A stretch of DNA of 15,789 nt from NCBI GenBank assembly GCA_005883255.1, contig VAXS01000187.1, forward strand, positions 1-15,789. Direction: 5' to 3'. The position numbers and the translations under genes are program-made. The DNA comes from Actinomycetota bacterium. GTDB lineage: Bacteria; Actinomycetota; Thermoleophilia; Solirubrobacterales; Solirubrobacteraceae. The notes below the pieces were generated by a model. That model did no database searches, had not been told where the DNA came from, and saw nothing but the letters and a program-made list of their open reading frames with translations. This document shows positions 12,907 to 15,789 of this stretch, one piece after another; the first letter of the stretch is position 1; each line of letters opens with the position of its first letter.

Positions 12907-14664
12907 TCACAGCGCCGAGGTCTGGCCGAACATCTCGCCCAGCCGCGCCGCCACCTGGAAGTCGCCCCCGATGCGCATCCGGCCGTCCATCACCGCGCGC
13001 ATCGGGTCGAGGTCGCCTCCCACCAGCCGCGCGAAGTCGGCGAGGTCCAGGGCGATGGTCACCTGCGGCTCCGCCGAGCGGCCGGGACGCACCCGCGCCC
13101 GCCGGGCATCCACGGTCACCACCCAGGGCCGTTCGCGCCCGTCCGAGCCCCGCAGCAGGTACTGGATGTCGCCGGCGAAGCCGCCCGCGCGCTCGGGCTG
13201 GAAGCGGCGCGTCATCCCGCCGAACACCATTCGCAGCCCCGGGCCCGAGCCGATCGTGCGCTCCAGGCGCCGGTCGTCGGCGCGGCGGACGAAGGCGCCC
13301 AGGGCCGCCTCGCCCCGCTCGGCCAGCCGCTCCGCCACCGCCGCCCGGAGCCCGGCGCCGTCCACCGCCGCGCCGCCCGCGCCCTCGGCGCCCGCGCCCA
13401 CCACGGCCGGCGGCGGCCCGGAGGCCAGCGGCTCGATCGCGTAGGCCGGGTCGGCCCGGCGCGCGGGCGCCCGGCGGGCCAGGGCCGCGTCCACGGCGCC
13501 GGCCAGCCGCTCGCGTTTCGCCGCCTCGTGCTCCTCCACGCGCTGTGCGAACTCGGGCATCACCTCTTGGGCGAACACCTCCAGCGACTCGCAGATGTGG
13601 TCGTGGCGGTTGCGCCCGGCCTGCAGCACGAAGATCAGCTGGTCCACCCCGGCCGCCTCGTAGCGACGGCACAGGTCGCGGACCTGGTCCGGCGTGCCGA
13701 TCGCGCCGCGCAGCGAGCCCACCCCCTCCTGCATGATCCGCACGCCCAGCGGCGCCCGGTCGGGCGTGACGATCTGGCGCGAGAAGCCCCGCTCGTCCCG
13801 ATGGGCCTGGAACTCGTCCCAGATGTCGGTCGTCCCCGGGTGGTGCTCGCCGAAGACGTAGTAATGGGCGAGGGAGTAGCCGAAGAAGTGGGCGCCGTCG
13901 ATCCCGCGCTCGATCGCCTCCTGCTCGTCGGGATGGCACATCATCGGCAGCACCACCGCGACGTTCGGGTTGACCGCGAACCCGGCGGGCACGCAGCGGT
14001 CGGAGGACACGATCGCGTAGTACTCGTCGACCCACTCCCGGGCGTCCTCGGGCTCGACGAACGAGAACGACAGCGCGCCGACGCCCTTCTCCGCCGCCAG
14101 GCGGATCGTCTCGCGCCGTGAGCAGGCCACCCACAGCGGCGGATGCGGCTTCTGGACCGGCTTGGGCACCACGTTGCGGACCGGCATGCGGACGTAGCGC
14201 CCGTCCCAGCCGGCGAAGGGCTCCTCCACGAGCATCCGCGTGACCACGTCCAGCGCCTCGTCCCACTGCTCGCGCTTGCTGTCGCGGTGGACGCCGAAGC
14301 CCTCGAGCTCGGCGCCCGAGGAGGTCTCGCCCGAGCCGAAGTCGCAGCGGCCGCCGGACACCAGGTCCAGCATCGCCACCTTCTCGGCCACGCGGGCGGG
14401 GTGCTGGTAGCCCGGCGGGATCGCCACGATCCCGAAGCCCAGGCGAATGTGGCGGGAGCGCTGGCTCGCCGCGCCCAGGAAGACCTCGGACGCCGACGAG
14501 TGCGAGTACTCCTCGAGGAAGTGGTGCTCGACCTCCCACACGTAGTCCAGGCCCAGGCGGTCGGCCAGCTCCACCTGCTCGAGCGCCTCGGCGATCAGGC
14601 GCTGCTCGGCGCCGTCGTCCCAGGGGCGGGGGAGCTGGTGCTCGTAGAAGATGCCGAAGCGCAT
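12907..14664 (-). CDS. Luciferase-like flavin monooxygenase fused to a C-terminal SCP2 lipid-binding domain
   Basis: A 585-residue protein. Residues 1-375 are an LLM-class (bacterial luciferase/F420 or FMN-dependent) oxidoreductase: MRFGIFYEHQLPRPW start, VEHHFLEEYSHS (45-56), LGFGIVAIPPGYQHPARVAE (75-94), SGGRCDFGSGETSS (103-116), KPHPPLWVACSR (172-183) and AIGTPDQVRDLCRRYEAAGV (321-340). An Ala-rich linker (390-440) leads to an SCP2/sterol-carrier-like domain (about 465-582) ending DLADFARLVGG and MRIGGDFQVAARLGEMF. The fusion suggests oxidation of a hydrophobic substrate held or delivered by the SCP2 domain; the substrate is unknown. ATG 14664 was chosen because homologues start MRFGIFYEHQ; an in-frame ATG at 14694 adds ten Pro/Ala-rich residues. 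It lies 38 bases downstream of the alpha/beta hydrolase. Confidence 0.9.
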   Translation of the reverse strand: MRFGIFYEHQLPRPWDDGAEQRLIAEALEQVELADRLGLDYVWEVEHHFLEEYSHSSASEVFLGAASQRSRHIRLGFGIVAIPPGYQHPARVAEKVAMLDLVSGGRCDFGSGETSSGAELEGFGVHRDSKREQWDEALDVVTRMLVEEPFAGWDGRYVRMPVRNVVPKPVQKPHPPLWVACSRRETIRLAAEKGVGALSFSFVEPEDAREWVDEYYAIVSSDRCVPAGFAVNPNVAVVLPMMCHPDEQEAIERGIDGAHFFGYSLAHYYVFGEHHPGTTDIWDEFQAHRDERGFSRQIVTPDRAPLGVRIMQEGVGSLRGAIGTPDQVRDLCRRYEAAGVDQLIFVLQAGRNRHDHICESLEVFAQEVMPEFAQRVEEHEAAKRERLAGAVDAALARRAPARRADPAYAIEPLASGPPPAVVGAGAEGAGGAAVDGAGLRAAVAERLAERGEAALGAFVRRADDRRLERTIGSGPGLRMVFGGMTRRFQPERAGGFAGDIQYLLRGSDGRERPWVVTVDARRARVRPGRSAEPQVTIALDLADFARLVGGDLDPMRAVMDGRMRIGGDFQVAARLGEMFGQTSAL

Positions 14665-14702
14665 GCGGGCGGGGGCGGGCCGCGGAGCCCCCATGCTAGT
14701 CG

Positions 14703-15593
14703 TCAGGAATCGGCTCTCGCCTGAGCGCTCCCGAAGAGCTCGCGCGCTCGCTCCGCCACCAGGTCGGGACGCTCCTCGGCGATGAAGTGCCCGCAGTCCG
14801 CGACCAGCTCGACGCGCATGTCGCGCGCCCAGCGCTCGTGTCCGGCGAAGTGCACCGGGCGCACGACCTGGTCGTCCAGCCCGTGCAGCATGAGGATCGG
14901 CTGCTCCAGCGGCAGGCGCCAGTCGCGGCGTGGGAGCGTGTCGCGGGGCATGGCGCGGTAGAGCTGGACCGACGCCCGCACCCGCGCCGGATCCGCGAAC
15001 TGACCCAGGAAGCTGCGCCGCTCCTCCTGGCTCCACGCGCCCGCCCCGACCCAGCGCGCCAGCGGGTGGTCGGCCTGGCTGAGGCTCTGCACGACTCGTG
15101 CGCCCAGCTGCGGAGTGGCGATCGCGGCGGCGTACCAGAACCGCCACAGCGTCGCCAGCCCCCGCAGGCTCGGCGGGGAGAACGGGCTGGCGATGTTGAG
15201 GGCGAGGAAGCGCTCGACGCGCTCCGGCGCCAGCGCGCACATCAGGAACCCGATCCATCCACCCCAGTCGTGCCCGACCACGCCGCAGCGCTCGACTCCC
15301 AGCTCGTCCAGCAGGGCCAGCATGTCGCGGGTCAGCGTCAGCTTGTCGTAGCCGGACGGCGGCGCGTCGGACCAGCCGAACCCCCGCAGGTCGGGGCAGA
15401 TGACACGGCGCTCGGCGGCCAGCGCCGGGATCAGGTGGCGCCACTCGTACCAGTGCTGCGGCCAGCCATGCAGGAGCAGGACCGCAGGCCGGCCGCCCTC
15501 CCCCGCCTCGGCAACGTGCAGGCGAACGCCGTTCGCGCGGTGATGGGAGTGGACGACTCCGGGGACGTCGGGCAGCGGCGGGCCATCGGTCAC
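14703..15593 (-). CDS. Alpha/beta-fold hydrolase, epoxide-hydrolase-like
   Basis: A 296-residue cytoplasmic hydrolase. It has the oxyanion motif LLHGWPQHWYEW (40-51), DLRGFGWSDAP (68-78) and the nucleophile elbow GHDWGG with Asp109 (107-112). The acid is in HGLDDQVV (Asp240/241) and His269 in DCGHFIAEERP. Asp as nucleophile together with HGWPQ points to epoxide hydrolase or haloalkane dehalogenase-type chemistry rather than a Ser esterase. The cap region 135-220 is Trp/Arg-rich. The GTG start at 15593 has AGGAAG about eight bases upstream. It precedes the flavin monooxygenase-SCP2 gene on the same strand, so monooxygenation followed by epoxide opening is a plausible joint pathway, but this is inference. 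Confidence 0.9.
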   Translation of the reverse strand: MTDGPPLPDVPGVVHSHHRANGVRLHVAEAGEGGRPAVLLLHGWPQHWYEWRHLIPALAAERRVICPDLRGFGWSDAPPSGYDKLTLTRDMLALLDELGVERCGVVGHDWGGWIGFLMCALAPERVERFLALNIASPFSPPSLRGLATLWRFWYAAAIATPQLGARVVQSLSQADHPLARWVGAGAWSQEERRSFLGQFADPARVRASVQLYRAMPRDTLPRRDWRLPLEQPILMLHGLDDQVVRPVHFAGHERWARDMRVELVADCGHFIAEERPDLVAERARELFGSAQARADS

Positions 15594-15606
15594 CCCTGGA
15601 GCTTCC

Positions 15607-15612
15607 TACACT
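15607..15612 (+). promoter_or_regulatory. Possible -10 element before the MmcQ/YjbR-like gene
   Basis: TACACT matches TAnnnT, 11 bases before the ATG at 15624, within the 30-base divergent gap. No convincing -35 is visible upstream. Confidence 0.3.
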
Positions 15613-15623
15613 CGGGACCTCCG

Positions 15624-15789
15624 ATGGCCACCTGGGACGACGTACGCCGGATCGCCCTCGCCCTGCCGGAGACCAGCGAGCGGTCGTCGCGCGACCTGGC
15701 GTCCTGGCGCGTGCGCGACAAGGGGTTCGTCTGGGAACGGCCACTTCGCCCCGGGTCGAGCACCGAGTCGCCAAGGAGGCCCTGCTTGG
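15624..15789 (+). pseudogene. MmcQ/YjbR-family protein, 5' part with apparent internal frame-breaking deletion
   Basis: The first 42 codons read MATWDDVRRIALALPETSER and RVRDKGFVWERPLR, the usual N-terminus of small MmcQ/YjbR proteins, whose function is poorly known. After codon 42 the frame yields PGSSTESPRRPCL, which does not fit the family. The neighbouring frame from 15755 reads VEHRVAKEALL, which resembles the later family stretch normally found about 20 residues further on. This suggests loss of roughly 60 bases plus a frame change, either a real pseudogene or an assembly error. The gene runs off the window end, so its remainder is unknown. It is divergent from the hydrolase with a 30-base gap. 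Confidence 0.6.

Noticed and set aside
1..15789. tRNA genes, CRISPR arrays, insertion sequences, phage genes
   Set aside because: No cloverleaf, regularly spaced repeat, transposase motif or terminal inverted repeat was seen on either strand by eye.

Overview
This is very GC-rich DNA with dense, overlapping minus-strand genes. Most junctions are GTGA or ATGA overlaps, GTG starts are common, and a start-proximal LexA box of the actinobacterial type is present. The gene content (DUF4430 proteins, ImuB with a small partner protein, PduO-type adenosyltransferase, split pntA) suggests a high-GC actinobacterium, probably of the Thermoleophilia/Solirubrobacterales type. That placement is inferred from style and protein flavour, not from a marker gene.

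Region 1 (9740 down to 1, minus strand) reads as one long operon. A promoter at about 9716-9745 feeds a cobalamin riboswitch (9538-9701) with a perfect B12 box. Downstream come three exported DUF4430-type proteins (9500-6816), the third a putative lipoprotein. Then follow EcfT (6819-5959), a fused double ATPase EcfA (5962-4331), and an unusual protein joining an ECF S-component to an extracytoplasmic alpha/alpha-toroid (4334-2646). After a 23-base gap come pntA, pntAb and pntB (2622 to beyond base 1), the proton-translocating NAD(P) transhydrogenase.

In vertebrates, cobalamin carriers (intrinsic factor, transcobalamin, haptocorrin) consist of an alpha6/alpha6 toroid plus a DUF4430-type beta domain. 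Here both folds occur in one riboswitch-controlled operon together with a complete ECF importer. I read this as a bacterial, split, transcobalamin-like system for capture and uptake of corrinoids. This is the main discovery in the window.

Region 2 (9735-10313, plus strand) is a divergent PduO-type ATP:cob(I)alamin adenosyltransferase, the enzyme that would process the imported vitamin. The riboswitch promoter overlaps its start codon.

Region 3 (10314-11761, minus strand) is an SOS-type mutagenesis pair: ImuB, an inactive Y-family polymerase homologue with a LexA box on its start codon, and a small DUF6504-like protein.

Region 4 (11840-15593, minus strand) holds a secreted HExxH metalloprotease, a luciferase-like flavin monooxygenase fused to an SCP2 lipid-binding domain, and an epoxide-hydrolase-like alpha/beta hydrolase. 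Region 5 (15624 to the end, plus strand) is the start of an MmcQ/YjbR-family gene that appears to contain a frame-breaking deletion.

The junction between the first and second DUF4430 genes (about 8362-8484) does not read cleanly. A single missing base would repair both genes. No tRNA, rRNA, CRISPR array or insertion sequence was seen, and no stretch longer than about 90 bases lacks both a gene and a regulatory element.
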